A model generated the notes under the pieces. It worked only from the letters and a program-made list of their open reading frames with translations. It was not told the origin of the DNA and searched no databases. Positions 1 to 12,760 of a stretch of 64,000 bases of DNA are shown piece after piece. Location: NCBI RefSeq assembly GCF_021130785.1, contig NC_060214.1, forward strand, positions 109,633,001 to 109,697,000. Direction: 5' to 3'. This DNA is from Homalodisca vitripennis. Its lineage: Eukaryota > Arthropoda > Insecta > Hemiptera > Cicadellidae. The translations under genes and the position numbers were made by a program. The stretch's first letter is position 1. Each line of letters begins with the position of its first letter.

Positions 1-545
1 ATGTGTAATATGTATTATGCAAGAAAAAGTTTGATACCGTTCATAAAATTAAACACTATTTTATTTAAACATTTCAAACACGACTAAACTGTTTATCAAA
101 TATTAAACGTGGCACTACAAATGTTAGTGACGTTTAATTACAAACGTGTCCTTACAATCTGCCACATTAAATTTGTTTAATTATGATATATGTGAAGCTG
201 ACACTTTCACCGATTATACATTTATTCACCATTGTACACACGAATTTTTTTGTATTCCTAAATGTTTTAAATAATAAGAGTTTAGCATATATATAGTTTA
301 AGCATTGTATGATAGAACGTGAGTGTTTTGCGTTTAGTCAGACTTTAATGTACATGGGAACATTTTTAACCTTCATGGTGACGATATAAACAGCTTAAGC
401 CATCTTTCATTAGAACAGCTATAAAATCATGTTAATAAACGCCATCAATGTTAGATGATCTCGATTGTAGTATATTATTCTAGTTCAAACATGCCTTAAC
501 ATGGAAGATACAATGTTCAACTTGATCAACCTTTGGAGGTAACTG
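1..545 (-). repeat. Block F, inverted copy
   Basis: The reverse complement of this stretch matches about 15340-15830, 27010-27560 and 38700-39200. The order of landmarks is preserved (the ATGTTAAGGCA motif, then GCGTTTATTGACATGATTTA, then the TTAAAAGCTTTCCCATGTAC-like stretch), so it is one inverted block rather than scattered matches. Its divergence from the forward copies is greater than that between the 15.4 and 27.1 kb copies. Confidence 0.8.
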
Positions 546-874
546 ACTGTTACTTCGTATTAACAAAGATTATGAATTAAAAATGATTATAATTATTTAA
601 TATTGATTTAACGTACATTATTTTACGTCAAATTCAGCCAACAGTAACTTTTCTGTCAAGATATAATAATAATTTACAGGCAACGTTTTGTTTTAAATGC
701 TCGCTTAGAAATAAGATAATAATTAACCATGAAATATTTATATTTTCAGTAGTATGTCAAATATTATAAAAAGAGTCTGAATATAATTTTGTGTTATATA
801 TGAAAACTTTTGTACTAATCAGTGATTTAATCTGGTATACGAAGAGTAGCTACTCTTTTAGCAAAACTTTGACT

Positions 875-1110
875 CAAGCAACATAGGAGATTTCACTTAC
901 GGATAGCTTGTAACTTTCAGTGAAATTACATAGGGTGTAGCAAACCTCAATGTATTACCTCTATGTGTATGTGTTTCTATTGATGACCAGGATAACCACA
1001 TCAATAACCGCAAATATCGAGATATTGTGTTAAAAAAGGTACAGTGATAGTTTCTAGTCTACTGTGGAAGATAACTATTGGAGCGGTTTGGAGCTCCCTA
1101 AGTGCTGACA
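875..1110 (+). repeat. Block C repeat, copy 1
   Basis: This ~230-bp dispersed sequence has relatives at 1640-1865 (minus), 4375-4620 (plus), 25990-26215 (minus) and a fragment at 6180-6250 (minus). Shared landmarks are the GGAGATTTCACTT start, a GTTGAACCTA-like motif and a CTAGTCTACTG-like motif near the end. The class is unknown and no coding capacity is visible. Confidence 0.6.
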
Positions 1111-1639
1111 CAATGGGACGACTAGGAGTGGCCTCGCTAATTATAATTGATGGCAAAACGAAAAAATACCAAAAGGGTAAAAAATATTCAACGATAATTC
1201 TTTCGAAAACTATATTTTTCTTAGCTTGATGAACTTAAAACTGACCACCTGACAAATAAATAATTCTTATATCACAGTCACCCAACAAAATTAAGACACT
1301 GTAGTGACTTTAAGGATATTCAAAGTTTTAGCTAAAAACAAATTAAAACTTATTTAGCTATCTCATACATGTAGTTTTATTTTTTCTCTTAGTACAAGAA
1401 GCTTATAAATTACACTTAGTCTTCTATAAGCGCCTAAGCGCTGCTTCCGGAGTGAAAGGGTATTCAGGATGGATAAGGTTTGGGGGTAGGGGCCACCTCA
1501 TATTGAGATCCATGAGGAAGAAATAAGGCACTAATCTCAAAGTCATATACCCTCGGAAGAAGGGGAGGCCAGCTCTGAACCAGACTCTCCAGTCAAAGCA
1601 GTCAGGGCGTGGCACACCCTTGCTGAGGCTAGCAAGAAC

Positions 1640-1865
1640 CTCTGATACATAGGGAACGAACCCCACCAACTCCAACAATCATCTCCCGCAGTGGAGTAGA
1701 CCTATTGAATTACCCTTGCACCCCAGAATCTCGACATTTGCGGTTAGTGATGTGCCGCTCCTGGACATCCATAAGGTTGCCCAGATTAATTATGAGACAT
1801 CGGTTTTTGCTGTGCTCAGTGGTAGGTTCAACTGGAAGGAATAAACCAGCAAGAATTTATTTCTG
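1640..1865 (-). repeat. Block C repeat, copy 2
   Basis: It faces the copy at 875-1110 with about 500 bp between, so 875-1865 forms a loose inverted pair. The TAGGTTCAACTGGAAGG stretch and the GCGGTTAGTGATGTGC stretch match the copy at 25990-26215. Confidence 0.6.
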
Positions 1866-2184
1866 ATGGGTACTAAAGAAAAATCTGACGGTTAGTTTAA
1901 TTGTGTTAAACAAAGAAAGAATTATGTGGGAAAATATAAATTTATATTTTTATCACTTTTGATTCTCTACACCCTATCATAACTAGTGTCGCTGACGATA
2001 AATTTCTTTTAAAGGTAGTTTCTCTATTGATTTGAATAAAAACCGGGTTATGTCCTTAAAACATTTGCTCTAGTTTCTTGTTCTATAATGCTTGTCAATT
2101 AAAAAATATTTAACAGCAACTATAATTAATGAATATTGCTGGCTACTTGAAAATAAATCGTTTCAGATAACAGTAATGGATGTA

Positions 2185-2710
2185 GTGAAAAAGCTAAGCC
2201 GATGGACGGATTGTGGTTTTATGGGTTACACAATAGGTGGTGAAGCCATAACGCGTTTATGTGTGGCCAAATGGGTTTTAGAGATGAGGGCTGATGTATA
2301 TTTCAGCGTAAAAGCATAGAACATACATTAAACAACCACAGTGTTTACGATCGTATATGCATTCCCGTAGCACCGCCTCACCACCAGGGTGACGCCAGGA
2401 GAGCACCAGCGTTAACGTTATCACCCAATCTCTCCATTGTACATTTATGGGAAGTAGAATTGTGGCTGAAGTTCCACGGCTATACTGATAGATCTAGCCT
2501 ATATTTTAATATTGACAGTGATTTCATTTTTATAAGTAAAGATTTCATTTCTTATGGAGAAGTGTTGACCCCAATCCCACAACCCGGTCCTTTGATGTTT
2601 TTCATCTACCTTCCGGCTGTTCCTAGGATTGGTAACTCCTGGGGCAATAATAGCCTTGGCGAATCCTTCCATAGCATAAATAGAAACAGTTAATTTAGTG
2701 GTACGATGAC
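2185..2710 (+). repeat. Block A repeat, inverted relative to the units
   Basis: This ~520-bp block shares long near-identical stretches with 13490-14035, 25085-25620 and 36645-37200, which are all on the minus strand. Landmarks in order are ATGGGTTACACAATAGGTGG, GTGTGGCCAAATGGG, CACCAGGGTGACGCC and TGTGGCTGAA. The short frame at 2092-2319 runs through it but is broken in other copies, so I treat it as non-coding. Confidence 0.75.
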
Positions 2711-3424
2711 TTTAAAGGTATACATGTTTATATACTCGTAAGAGTTTAAAATATTTAAAACTTCATCATCCTTAAATATCTTTACAAGGCAACAACCTTT
2801 ATAAGGAAACAAATTTCTGTTGTATGCTTATAAAAATTTTAATAAATTTAATGCGAGTCAAAGGCTATTACTACTATTTGAGGAATTGATTCACTTACTA
2901 CTTTTGAGCCAAATTCAAGCTATTGAGGTTGATTTTATCCTGCCAATACATTTAATCCACAATTCCTTCATATGAAAGAATATTTTATTTTCAACATAAT
3001 TGTCAAGTAAGTTTTTAATGCACAAGAATATATAGTTCCAATAGGATTGTACAACTAGGGTCAAATACAAGTCATTAAGATGTCTTTTAACGGATCAATA
3101 AATATAATTCTAAATAACCTGTAACCCTGTGCAGTTAGATTTTTACAAATTGATAATTGTACTATAAGTATTTAATAATGTAAGATCTAAACTGGCTTTC
3201 ACAAACTATATAGACAATTTACTTGAATTAAGGTTTCGTTTTATTTTATACCACATATACTCCACAATCAATTAAAATTCGAGGACGCTGGATTTTCAAT
3301 TTCACAAAGACTTAATAGTACAATGATTTTGTATTAGACAAGAATATAAGTTCTAAATCGATATTACCAACTTGCAATATATTGTCCTAAGTAAATATAA
3401 TTGGCCTATCTCGTATATTGTTCC

Positions 3425-3615
3425 TATAACGAAAATTGCCCTTGATAATTAACAAACTTCTTCAAGAACTTATGCAAATGCGAGATGGATTTAATCTCAT
3501 TTGGCAGGTTAAGCCGGTTTAAACGCCGACCGTAAGTAATTAGTACAGCGATGGTTACTAATTGTGTCTTCAGGGTGTCATGGCCTTGACTTGTAGTGTT
3601 CACGTTCAAAGTATT
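3425..3615 (-). repeat. Block D, inverted copy
   Basis: Reverse complement of the block found 3' of every array gene (7728-7920, 18270-18425, 19140-19325, 31320-31500, 42080-42260). It keeps the octamer (ATGCAAAT at 3473-3480) and the Grainyhead-like GCCGGTTT (3513-3520). It sits next to further inverted unit sequence at about 2810-3640. Confidence 0.8.
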
Positions 3616-4374
3616 GGAAATAACAAGATTTAGTGCAACGGTTTATTCCATATGGAAGCATCCACAATAAGTTTTTTAAATCCATGTAATTAATAAAACT
3701 GACCGGAAATTATAAAAATAATGACTTACAACGAAAGACGCTATTTTCATAACTACTTACGTTAGAAACGTATTATAAGCTTCAGTCTGTATACATCTAT
3801 GAATCTAACACTGTTCTTACCTATCAAACACCTGTGCCAATATTTACGATTACGCCAGGTAAATGGGGAAAGGAACTGAGATCGTCAATGCAGAACTAGA
3901 TTTGTAACCTACAGAATTAAAAACATTGTTTTAAAATTTGGTGATCGTGTTTTATATGGAGAAGTTATTAATACATTTGGATGCTTTTAGTACTATTTTG
4001 GCAAAAACTAATTTTTGCATTAAAGGAAGTGTGTATATATTAACAGCTAATATCCAGTGTCACCTAAAAGTCTAATATAAAACTATAAAGGTCTTCTCTT
4101 TAGTTCTCTTGCCTTTGAGTGTGGGGTGTAAGGTAACTGTTATCACACACCTTATCTTTTAGATTCCAAAAGCTATATATTGACTACTTACCTCACACGG
4201 GTTTCAAAACAAAATTGCTACTTTTATTACATATACATTGGGAACCCTGTATGTTTTGTATGGTAATTATTAAAGGCATTTCGGGTACTGAGATTGGAAA
4301 TGTTTTTCAAATTTCAGTATATTACTGCAGCAGCCAATATATAACTAGTGCACAAAAAGCTACCCCTGTAGCTG

Positions 4375-4620
4375 TACTCTGATTCAGGCCAACGTAAGGA
4401 GATTTCACTTCTGGCCCTCTTTTACTTTCCAGTTGAACCTAAACTTGGTACTGCCAACATTGATGTATGACATCCAGCTATGTAACCCTATGTATGGACA
4501 TCACTAACTGCAAATCTCGAGGCATTGAAGTAAAAGAGTAGGACGATAGTCCTAGTCTACTGCGGATAGTGACTGTTGGAAAGGTTGGATCTCCCTCAGT
4601 TTTAAATGCAGTTTCAAGGC
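4375..4620 (+). repeat. Block C repeat, copy 3
   Basis: Same family as 875-1110. It lies at the left of an imperfect inverted repeat: about 4310-4450 plus 5085-5260 pair with about 5995-6330 on the other strand, with unrelated sequence at 4620-5085 in the left arm. Confidence 0.6.
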
Positions 4621-5084
4621 CGCCTGTAAGTTCTGTATTGGTTTTAAATACGAGTATTTATTTAATTGGTTTTAATTATTTTAAATAGACATTATGGCTA
4701 AATATTAGTCCGTTTTTATTCAAAATAATGAATTCCTTTTCACATTTTTTGAAAATGACACAACTACGTTTAATAAACTTCAAACATATTTATTACCATT
4801 CCTCAAAAAACATTCTTTTGGTAGAAATATGCCACAGTACGACTCTTCTAACTTGGTTTACTGAGGTTTCAAGCAAAATCTAAAGTCTATAACTCACCAT
4901 TCTTGATATGTCCTACGGACAGGCCGGTAATACGACAGAAAAGTAAGTTTACAGCCTCCTAGAATAAAGAAGAGAAATTTTTCAGCGTTCAGAATAATTT
5001 GTCTTCAATAACAGCAAAATTTCATGGAGACAAGCACCATAATCAAATTGTTGTATATAGTCTATGAAGTTTCAAACAAAATGT

Positions 5085-6330
5085 CCCGAAATCAAGTTTC
5101 TTTCAAAAATCTAAAGATGATATCGTTTTATAGATACCCTGCGAATATTAATGCTACGTAAAAGCTCCACCAAATTCTTATAGAGGAAAATGATCGTCAT
5201 CAATCACGATATAGTCGATGTAAAAATAAAGCAAAATTCCCGATTTATTCTTGAGATATTCAGTGGAAAAACAGGCAACGCTGAGAAATGAACAATAAAA
5301 CGGAAGAGGAATGTTTCCAAAACCGTTAGTGATAGCTAAATATACAAAATGATAATGTGTAACAGGCTCAAACAATTTTAATTCTACAGCTAATTTTCTT
5401 AGGATAGTTGGTCTTGGAACCGAGAGGTAACTTAAACGGCATTAGCTACGTTAATCTTAGTGCATGTCGAAAAGGAAGGTATGGAAATGATAAAAAATAT
5501 GAAACGAATAAAATTTATTATACTCTTACATTTAAATAAATATCCATAAACATTAACGCGGTTGACGACCAATGTCTTTCTTTTGTGATTACCAATTTAT
5601 GTGCTTACTTGATGTTTGTTACAGCTATAGCTTATGAATATTTATTGCTGAAAACTGATCGTTTAAGATAATAGTAAAGGATTATGGTGGAAACCCAAAG
5701 GCGATGGACGGATTGTGTTTTTATGGGTTACACAATAGGTGGTGAAGCCATAACGCGTTTATGTGTGGCCAAATGGGTTTTAGAGATGAGGGCTGATATA
5801 ATATTTCAGCGTAAAAGCATAGAACATACATTTAAACAACCACAGCGTTTACGGTCGTATACGCATTCCTGTAGCAACCACCTCAACACCAGAGTGACGC
5901 CAGGAGAGCACTAACGTTTAAAGATATCACCCAATCTCTCCATTGTACCTTTATGGCAAGTAGAATTGTATTTTAAGTTCCGATGTACTTTAAATACACA
6001 ACAAAATGTTTTATAGCTGTGGAATTTTTCATTATGTGTACATCGGCTATGTCGTGGTTGATAACGATCATTATCCGTATAAAATTCGGTTAGAGCGTTA
6101 CTAGCATTAATATTCGCGGGATATCTATAGAACTATTCTTTCTGTAGATTTTTGAAAGAAATCACGGTTTTGGCAGTATCTAGTGTAGATTAAACCTGAA
6201 AGTAAAAGAAGGGCCAGAACTGAACTCCCCTACGTTGGCCTGAATGCCTCTGTGCACCAGTTTAACATATTGACTGCTGCAGTACCTTACTGAAGTTTTA
6301 AACATTTTCCAAAATCTCAGTGCCTAAAAT
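5085..6330. repeat. Imperfect inverted repeat around a partial block A
   Basis: The stretch 5090-5260 and the reverse complement of 5995-6170 share ordered landmarks: a TTTCTTTCAAAAATCT stretch, GCGAATATTAATGCTA, and an AATGATCGT-ATCA-CACGA pattern. Identity by eye is roughly 80 percent. The centre holds a partial block A on the plus strand (5690-5965). The arrangement suggests two unit ends joined head to head. Confidence 0.6.
5690..5965 (+). repeat. Block A repeat, partial
   Basis: It matches 2195-2460 closely, from the CGATGGACGGATTGTG start to AAGTAGAATTGT, and then stops where the fuller copies continue. The short frame at 5684-5914 lies wholly inside it and is not a gene. Confidence 0.75.
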
Positions 6331-6870
6331 GCCATTCATAATTACTCACATTATGTTTATATTATATACTACACAACGTACAAATCATTGTTGCTTAATC
6401 TTCGTATTATTAATCAGCGAAAATTTCGCACCCAATGTTTATGTAAATCTTTATTATAACTTCGCACAAAAGTACTGTTGACTGAATGAGACTTGCACAT
6501 AATAAATACAAAAGTAAAATCATTTTTATTTCATAATATTTTTTCCTATGAAATAACTGTGAGTTATCTCAGAAATCTGAAGGCTTTTATTACTTTTCTA
6601 CGCTTGGCTTTATACAGAGAATAAAATCTCGAACGTTAACATTGAGACCTTTGTTGATCATGACTTTGTCCAATCATAGTTTATAATGTAATTACCTATA
6701 AATTTTTTGTCTACAGACGTCAAATAAAGACTAGGATATTAAATTTACTTATTTTGAAATCAAGTTTAACGTAAATATTACGTAATGAGCCGTTAAATCT
6801 GATTAAATGATCACTAATCATTTATATAAATTAAATATAAAATAAATAATTTTATTTCAGTTATGTGGGT

Positions 6871-6920
6871 CTGACGATGTGTTCTTTGAGCACGAAAGGC
6901 CTCACAAAATAAAACTTTTT
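6871..6920 (+). other. Structured 3' end of a small mobile element (hairpin family, copy a)
   Basis: The order is CTGACGA (6871-6877), one spacer base, GTGTTC (6879-6884), a TTT loop, GAGCAC (6888-6893), GAAA (6894-6897), then GGCCTCACAAAATAAAA. The two arms pair over 6 bp including one G-U. The same layout with different but still complementary arms recurs at 15012-15048 (minus), 27766-27800 and 34584-34614. It looks like the 3' terminus of a retroposed element followed by an A-rich tail. Confidence 0.6.
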
Positions 6921-7727
6921 CATTTTATTGGAGTGTTTGATCATATATTAAGCATTTAAATGATCACTGTTTATTTTGTCCGGGTTTTTACTTTGAACGA
7001 AAATTTGATCAATACAACCTTAACTATTCTCGACTGCTATTGGTGGTGCAAAAATACCACATATAAATCCTGCATCATATATAAAATCAAAGCACAGTTC
7101 TGTTTTTGCGTTGTGTATTAGTAAGTACATCGGCATGGGTGTCACCAATAAATATGTAAGTTTTGTCATTGATCATATCTTTGTAGTATTGTTTGTGTTA
7201 GTGCTGCAGTAAATTTTCTAGATCGCTGTCGTGAGTCCGCTAAACTAATGTAAGTCCGTACAAATACCCTATCTCCACATCTGTTCCAATAACACACACT
7301 CTGTCACTCATATACATTAGCACACTGGCATTCCTTTTTTCCCTGAGAAATTGAAATCATTTTCTATCCCTCAACTGGCTCATCTCCATATCCAGATAAC
7401 CAGGTTTCGTCAGACAAATAAAATATAATTTTAGTTTAATCGAATATAGTTGTATTAAGAGTAAATCGAAGTTTTTTTTATATCTTCTAATGTTTAAAAA
7501 TATATACTCGGTTTATGATCTCTAAATGAATCGCATTAATGCATTTAAGCAAGTCATTTACTCCAAATGAAAGTAGGTATGAAATGGCGTTTGCGCCTTT
7601 TGTTGTGAGTTCGTCATTGTCATACATTTATTGTCAGTTTTATAATTTACATTGATTTAATGAACTTAGTGGACGCTTATATTATCTGAAATATCCCGTT
7701 GGAGAAAAACGTGTTACTTCCAATACT

Positions 7728-7920
7728 TTGAACGTGAGCAGTGCAAGTCAAGGCCATGACACCCTGAAGACACAATTAGTAACCATCGCTGAACTAATTA
7801 CTTCGGTCGGCGTTTAAACCGGCTTAACCTGCCAAATACAGGTAAGTTTAAATCCAGCTCGCATTTGCATAAGTTCTAAAAGGAATTTGCTAATTATGCG
7901 GGGCAACTTTTGTTATAGGA
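7728..7920 (+). promoter_or_regulatory. Block D downstream of copy 1, candidate enhancer
   Basis: The block lies about 460 bp 3' of the copy 1 stop codon. It contains AAACCGGC (7816-7823), which fits the Grainyhead consensus on the other strand, ATTTGCAT (7863-7870), an exact POU octamer, and ATTAGT/ACTAAT inverted homeodomain-like sites. All six copies in the window keep both of the first two motifs. The regulatory role is inferred; it could also be a passively copied repeat. Confidence 0.45.
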
Positions 7921-8292
7921 ACAATATATCAAATAGGTTCATTATATTTATTTAGAACAATATATTAAACGTTGATAATATCGATTTTTTATTATTAACT
8001 TACTGTGCTATTACATGTTTCTAATACTGAAAATCCAGCGTCCTGGATTTTTAAATGATTGTGGATCAAATGTACAATAAGATAAAACGAAACCTTAATT
8101 ACTTACATTTAACCATAAGATAGTATGTGGAGCCCAATTTAGAGCTTTCATTGTTGCATTATTTTAACTTCACAGGACTCAAGCTTTAAAGTGGATTAAA
8201 TGTATTGATAGGATTAAAGCAATCTTAATAGCTTGAATTTTACTCAAGGGTAGCAAAAGAATACTTGAAAAGAACTATCCTTTGACTGACAT

Positions 8293-8302
8293 TTTATTTA
8301 TT
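8293..8302 (-). terminator. Polyadenylation signals of copy 1
   Basis: Two overlapping AATAAA hexamers on the minus strand, about 80-90 nt past the stop codon. The same double signal occurs at the same distance in copies 2, 3 and 4. Confidence 0.65.
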
Positions 8303-8382
8303 GATGAAGGAAACAAGTCATTACAAAAGATGATGTATGGCAACTGAAGAAGTATATCAGGTATTTGGTAGATTGTCCGTTA

Positions 8383-11155
8383 TCAGTAGTAGAAGGCGGG
8401 GGCGGCGACGGCAGGGGCAGCGACGGCAGCGGGGTAGGCAGAGTAAGGGTATCCAGCGTAGGCGTTGAGTGCGTTGTAGGCGTAAGGGTAGGCGGCGCCG
8501 GCGGAGTAAGCTGAAATCAAAAAATCAGTTTGTTTATAGTACACTACTGCGTGTATGTTTTATTAGATTTGGAATCGCGATAAGGCCAATAAATTCTTCT
8601 CTAGTTTTGACTATTAGTTTCCTTGACTAATTTGAAACAATGTAAGGTCATCTTAAGAGCTGAATGAACTGATAGACATTTAAATTGTGGTCCCAAAAAT
8701 TAATCATAATCTTTGAACGCGTTTACGACTTTATTTGAAACGGTAAACAGTTAATGATGTCTCATTTTAAGATAAAATTAAAACGCATCCTTCACCATCT
8801 TGTTATTTTTATATTAGTTATTCCGTAAAAAACTATCTTTTTAAAAATGAATTCAAATTCTAACTTATGTGTTTCGATGTGTTTTAATGTTATGTTTTCC
8901 TGTTAATATCAATATAACAGGAAAACTACCTAAAACTCGTATTTTAATGAGACCCTCCCATAATTCAAATTCCAAAATAAAAAATATGAAAGTGTTTGTA
9001 TCTCAAGAGAGTTATTTTGGATATTACCAACCTGTGACAGCAGGGTAAGCTCCGTAAATCTGCTTCTTTTCCCTAGTAGCCTCCTGGGCGAGGGTCAGGG
9101 CGACTAGAGCGAAAAGGAAGAACTGAAACATTACGGTTTTTGTTAGAGTTCTTTTTGTAATACATGTCCTGGAGGAGTTTAATAGAATGTTAAACTAATA
9201 TAAAGTAACAGAAATCCATTTAATATAGATAAATTTGTATTTAAAATCTTTTAATTATGGTATAAAACAATTCTTATATCTTGAGTAATACAATAAAAGA
9301 TTTCTTTACGCAATGAAACTATTTAAATGTGTTACGATGGTTTACTTAGTTTTAGTTTCATGAACATAAAAGATGACAAGTTTCTTATTAGGAAATATAT
9401 TTACATTATAACAGACATTATAAAAACAATAATATTCTATACAACCTTCATTCAAATCAGATTACCGCACATGTCAATAATTTATTCTGCTTCTGTAAAC
9501 TTATAGATTTATGTAAACATATTACTGGACCATTCGTATGATAATTAAATAAATATTAAATCGATATAATAAAGATTTTACAGATCTAATGCTGAATTAT
9601 TTATGAGATCATAATTCTACAAAAGTTCTTAGTAATAACAGCTATTATAGAAAACCTTTCTAAAATAAAATATATTTAAACAGTATTTAATTGGTTACTG
9701 ATCTATTAATTACTTGTAACCATATTGTTTTTTTTTCAACTTAATCTTGGTTATTACTAAGGACAATGTTAACATGGGATGAACAAAGTGTGTTATTTAT
9801 GTTTATTTTGTAGGGTGTAATAATTAATTATTTTTGCGTGATTATTATTTATTGTTTTGTGTGAATAATATTTTTTTCTCAATGGCACAAAATAAATAAG
9901 TAATAAAGTGTTGTTCTAAATTGAGGCTTCATAGCAAAGTAAATACGTAGGTGTAGGTTGTAGTCATTGTAAGGGTAATCACTTTATATTATTATTAATA
10001 TAATATTGCCTCATAATTTCTGTATGGTTTAAAAATCTTCAGACACGAACTAGCAACACACGAAATTGACAATAATATCGATCAAATATACAACAAACGT
10101 TTTTATTAAGACTTTTAATTTTTACCAACTTCTGCCAACACAATAAGTATACAACAACTATTTAGTGGTGTATTAATACTTTTACAGTAGGTAAGGTGGT
10201 AACACTGTTTCTATGTAAACGATAAGTTATACTTATAGTACTATTACATTATTTCCATGTAATTGAAAGCAATAAAATAATAGTGTAACACAAAAACGCC
10301 CAATTATTACGTTCGGATGGTATTTCTAAGTTGAATTTACATAATCGATTAATGTGACATATATTTTTACAGGTACAAATTAATACACGTTTCATATATT
10401 TATATTACACATTTAATGTAATAATAAAGAAATAGGGATTTATTTTTAAAAGTTCCTTTATTACTTTTAAAATATATTTACGTTAAATGTTTAGGTTAAA
10501 GAGAATGTACGAAAGGCCAGTCCCATATAACAGGTATATATTTCATGTATATTACTCAACGTTTTGAGTAAAATATTTATTGGAAGATTAAAAATATAAT
10601 TATTCTGATCTTATTACTGCTAAACCACTATAGCATCTGTCTTTATGAGGCAGGTTATGAAATTCGCCCATTTGCATAACCACCGTGTATTTGTAAACAT
10701 ACTGTTAGAGGCAGTTTAAATTTACTACTCTAAAATATCTAAGTGGCAATCACTAAAATGTTCTTGTATGGATGAATTATAATCGACTGTAAGTTACGCG
10801 AATATTACTCTTATTGCTATAAACACTTTTATGCGCGAGTATTAATCTCCATGCTTACTAGTTTTACGACTTGTTTTATTCTCTCATAAACTAACTATAT
10901 AATGATTTGAACATAATTGCATTTGATGAGAAGACATCTACGTTTCCATCACTGACAAATGTAATAGTTATGTTATTACTCCTTATTATTAAGGAGGAAT
11001 AAATCAAGAAAAAAAATTCGAAATCTTCCAAAATAATTAGTAGATGAACATGAAAACATTTTAAGAATAAAATAGTATTTCCAAAACTGGAGATAGGAAT
11101 ATGAATTGTGAATAAGTAAATAGTGAATACTCACAAGAGCCTTGATGTAAGCCAT
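8383..11155 (-). CDS. Copy 1: small secreted Ala/Tyr/Pro-rich protein (79 aa), cuticle- or peptide-precursor-like
   Basis: Three exons: 11135-11155 (21 bp, MAYIKAL), 9032-9122 (91 bp) and 8383-8510 (128 bp). All splice sites are GT-AG (donors GTGAGT and GTTGGT), with introns of 2,012 bp (phase 0) and 521 bp (phase 1). Residues 1-19 form a hydrophobic signal peptide, with cleavage expected after LTLA. Then come QEAT and R-E-K-K-Q (24-28), and a mature region built of AYPY, NAYAGYPYSAYP, AAPAVAAPA and a final F-Y-Y. There is no RR chitin-binding domain. The AAPA motif and the composition are known from hard-cuticle proteins; short neuropeptide-like precursors look similar. The start is set by the first ATG after the TCAGT initiator. 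Exons are GC-rich in an AT-rich setting. Compared with copies 3 and 4 it has Val instead of Phe at signal-peptide residue 14. It is intact. Confidence 0.88.
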
Positions 11156-11186
11156 TGTAAGAACTCAGGTCTTGCTGCACAGGAAC

Positions 11187-11420
11187 TGATAGTAAGTGAT
11201 ATGTCCACAGCCGTTTTATAATAACCTCTCGGGAGGGGCTGCTGCTGGTCATCCCAGGCAGCCTTGGACCGGACACGCCCAAATAATGATAATCTGATCA
11301 CATGCAAACACAAAGAGAGAACATCCACCTTCAGTTTCATTATGTCAGAGAACACTAGGCGACTCTGCTAAGCTCCTTTGGTCACTTCCGTCGATAGAAG
11401 GTCATTATGGTGACTTCATT
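11187..11420 (-). promoter_or_regulatory. Promoter of copy 1 (TATA + initiator)
   Basis: TATAAAA lies at 11214-11220 and the arthropod initiator TCAGT at 11185-11189, which puts the start at 11187, 33 bp from the far edge of the TATA box, with a 5' UTR of 32 nt. Upstream is a conserved GGGCGTGTCC box (about 11272-11281) and an AAGGTCA nuclear-receptor half-site near 11398. The spacing is the same in copies 2, 3 and 4. Confidence 0.8.
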
Positions 11421-12149
11421 CTTTTTGAGCTGAATAATTTCTTGGTACATGTTATAGAAAGCTTCCTATTATAATCGTTGTCATCATTGAATTCGAGAAT
11501 ACTTTTTTTCAATTTCTCCGATAGTGGATCTCAGAAACCAATATCCAAAAAAGTATGCATATACATATAGACTGAAGCAATTGAACACTTATGTGACCAC
11601 GATTAACTGATGTAGATGTTAATGTAAGAATGCTAAATTTGGTAGGGAGATAGTATATCGAATCAGATTGGATGTATATTTCAGTCAGTATTTTGTTAAA
11701 ATTAATAAGAAATTATGTTTATTTTAATTATTAACCTATAGTGGATCAATTGTAAACTTTTATAAACTATCGGCTACTATATTTATTTACATAAACATTA
11801 GAAATTACCGAAAAATAAGTATGAACCAATTTTGCTAGAAATTCCTTGGAAATGTCAATTTGTTATGTAAATTACCCCAAATAAACATTTGGGCCAAATG
11901 TGAATAACCGTCATCTTGAAACATGACCCTAGTTACCAAACTGAACCAAGCTATATGAAAATAATGTCAATGTACCGCGTTAGTTTGAATGTATTAAGAA
12001 ATACGTCATTTATCGTTCTCACAATTATTTCAAGAATGTTAAAATGTAATGTTTTCTTTACACGCTCGCTATCTGAAAATCTTATGACATATACAAATAC
12101 CGAGATATGTATAATACATAATACCTTATAAATAAATCTATTTATAATC

Positions 12150-12760
12150 ATTCATTTTCCAAATTTTGAAGGGCGCCATTTTGACGCCTTAAAATGTATA
12201 AAAAAACTAAAAGTTAAAAAATTGTTAGTAATTTTATGATACATTTTAAAACGTACCGTTTTGGGTCTGTTATAGATTTAGTCAAGTTAAAGTTTTTGTC
12301 GGAAGGTAATGGCCGCCTTCTTCAATTTTTCTATTAGTTAAGACTAACAAAACCCTCCAAAGTATGTGTGTTGGAGTACACACAATGTAGTATATTACTT
12401 AAAATAGTGTTAAGCACGTTATCTGGAAATCTTACGTGATATAAAAAACACGTTGGAACAAAAACTGTTGTAACAATTCTGAGAATTCTAAAACTCTTTT
12501 TATGTTCTCGTTATAGTGCGTAATAACAGCTATATAAACATTCCTCTTCCAAACTTTGAATGGTCGCCAACTTTAAAACTTAATAAATATCGGAAAAAAT
12601 AAATACATGAAAGTTGCCTATAATTTTGTAATACATTGACATTTTTACTATTTTGGTCCTCTATTGTTATATTTAGTCCATTTAAAAGTTTTCTCAAATG
12701 CAAATGATTGCCATGTTAATAACTGCAAGTACTGACTTTATACCAAGTTTAGTCAGGATG
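12150..12760 (+). repeat. Two adjacent copies of a ~400-bp sequence in unit 1
   Basis: A stretch starting near 12155 (TTTTCCAAATTTTGAA) recurs near 12545 (CTTCCAAACTTTGAATGG) with the same order of landmarks. Unit 2 (about 23840-24250) has essentially one copy. Nothing coding is visible. Confidence 0.5.

Larger units (their letters stand above)
1..7690. other. Left flank: rearranged remnants of the array unit, no gene
   Basis: I see no supportable gene here; the open frames present are short, lack family features and mostly lie in repeats. The stretch is a mosaic of blocks that also occur in the tandem units downstream. Block F (1-545), block A (2185-2710, 5690-5965) and block D (3425-3615) are inverted relative to the units, while 600-700 and 6470-6540 match 15170-15300 in the same orientation. 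No exon of the secreted-protein gene was found. The likely history is partial duplication plus inversion at the edge of the array. Confidence 0.6.
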
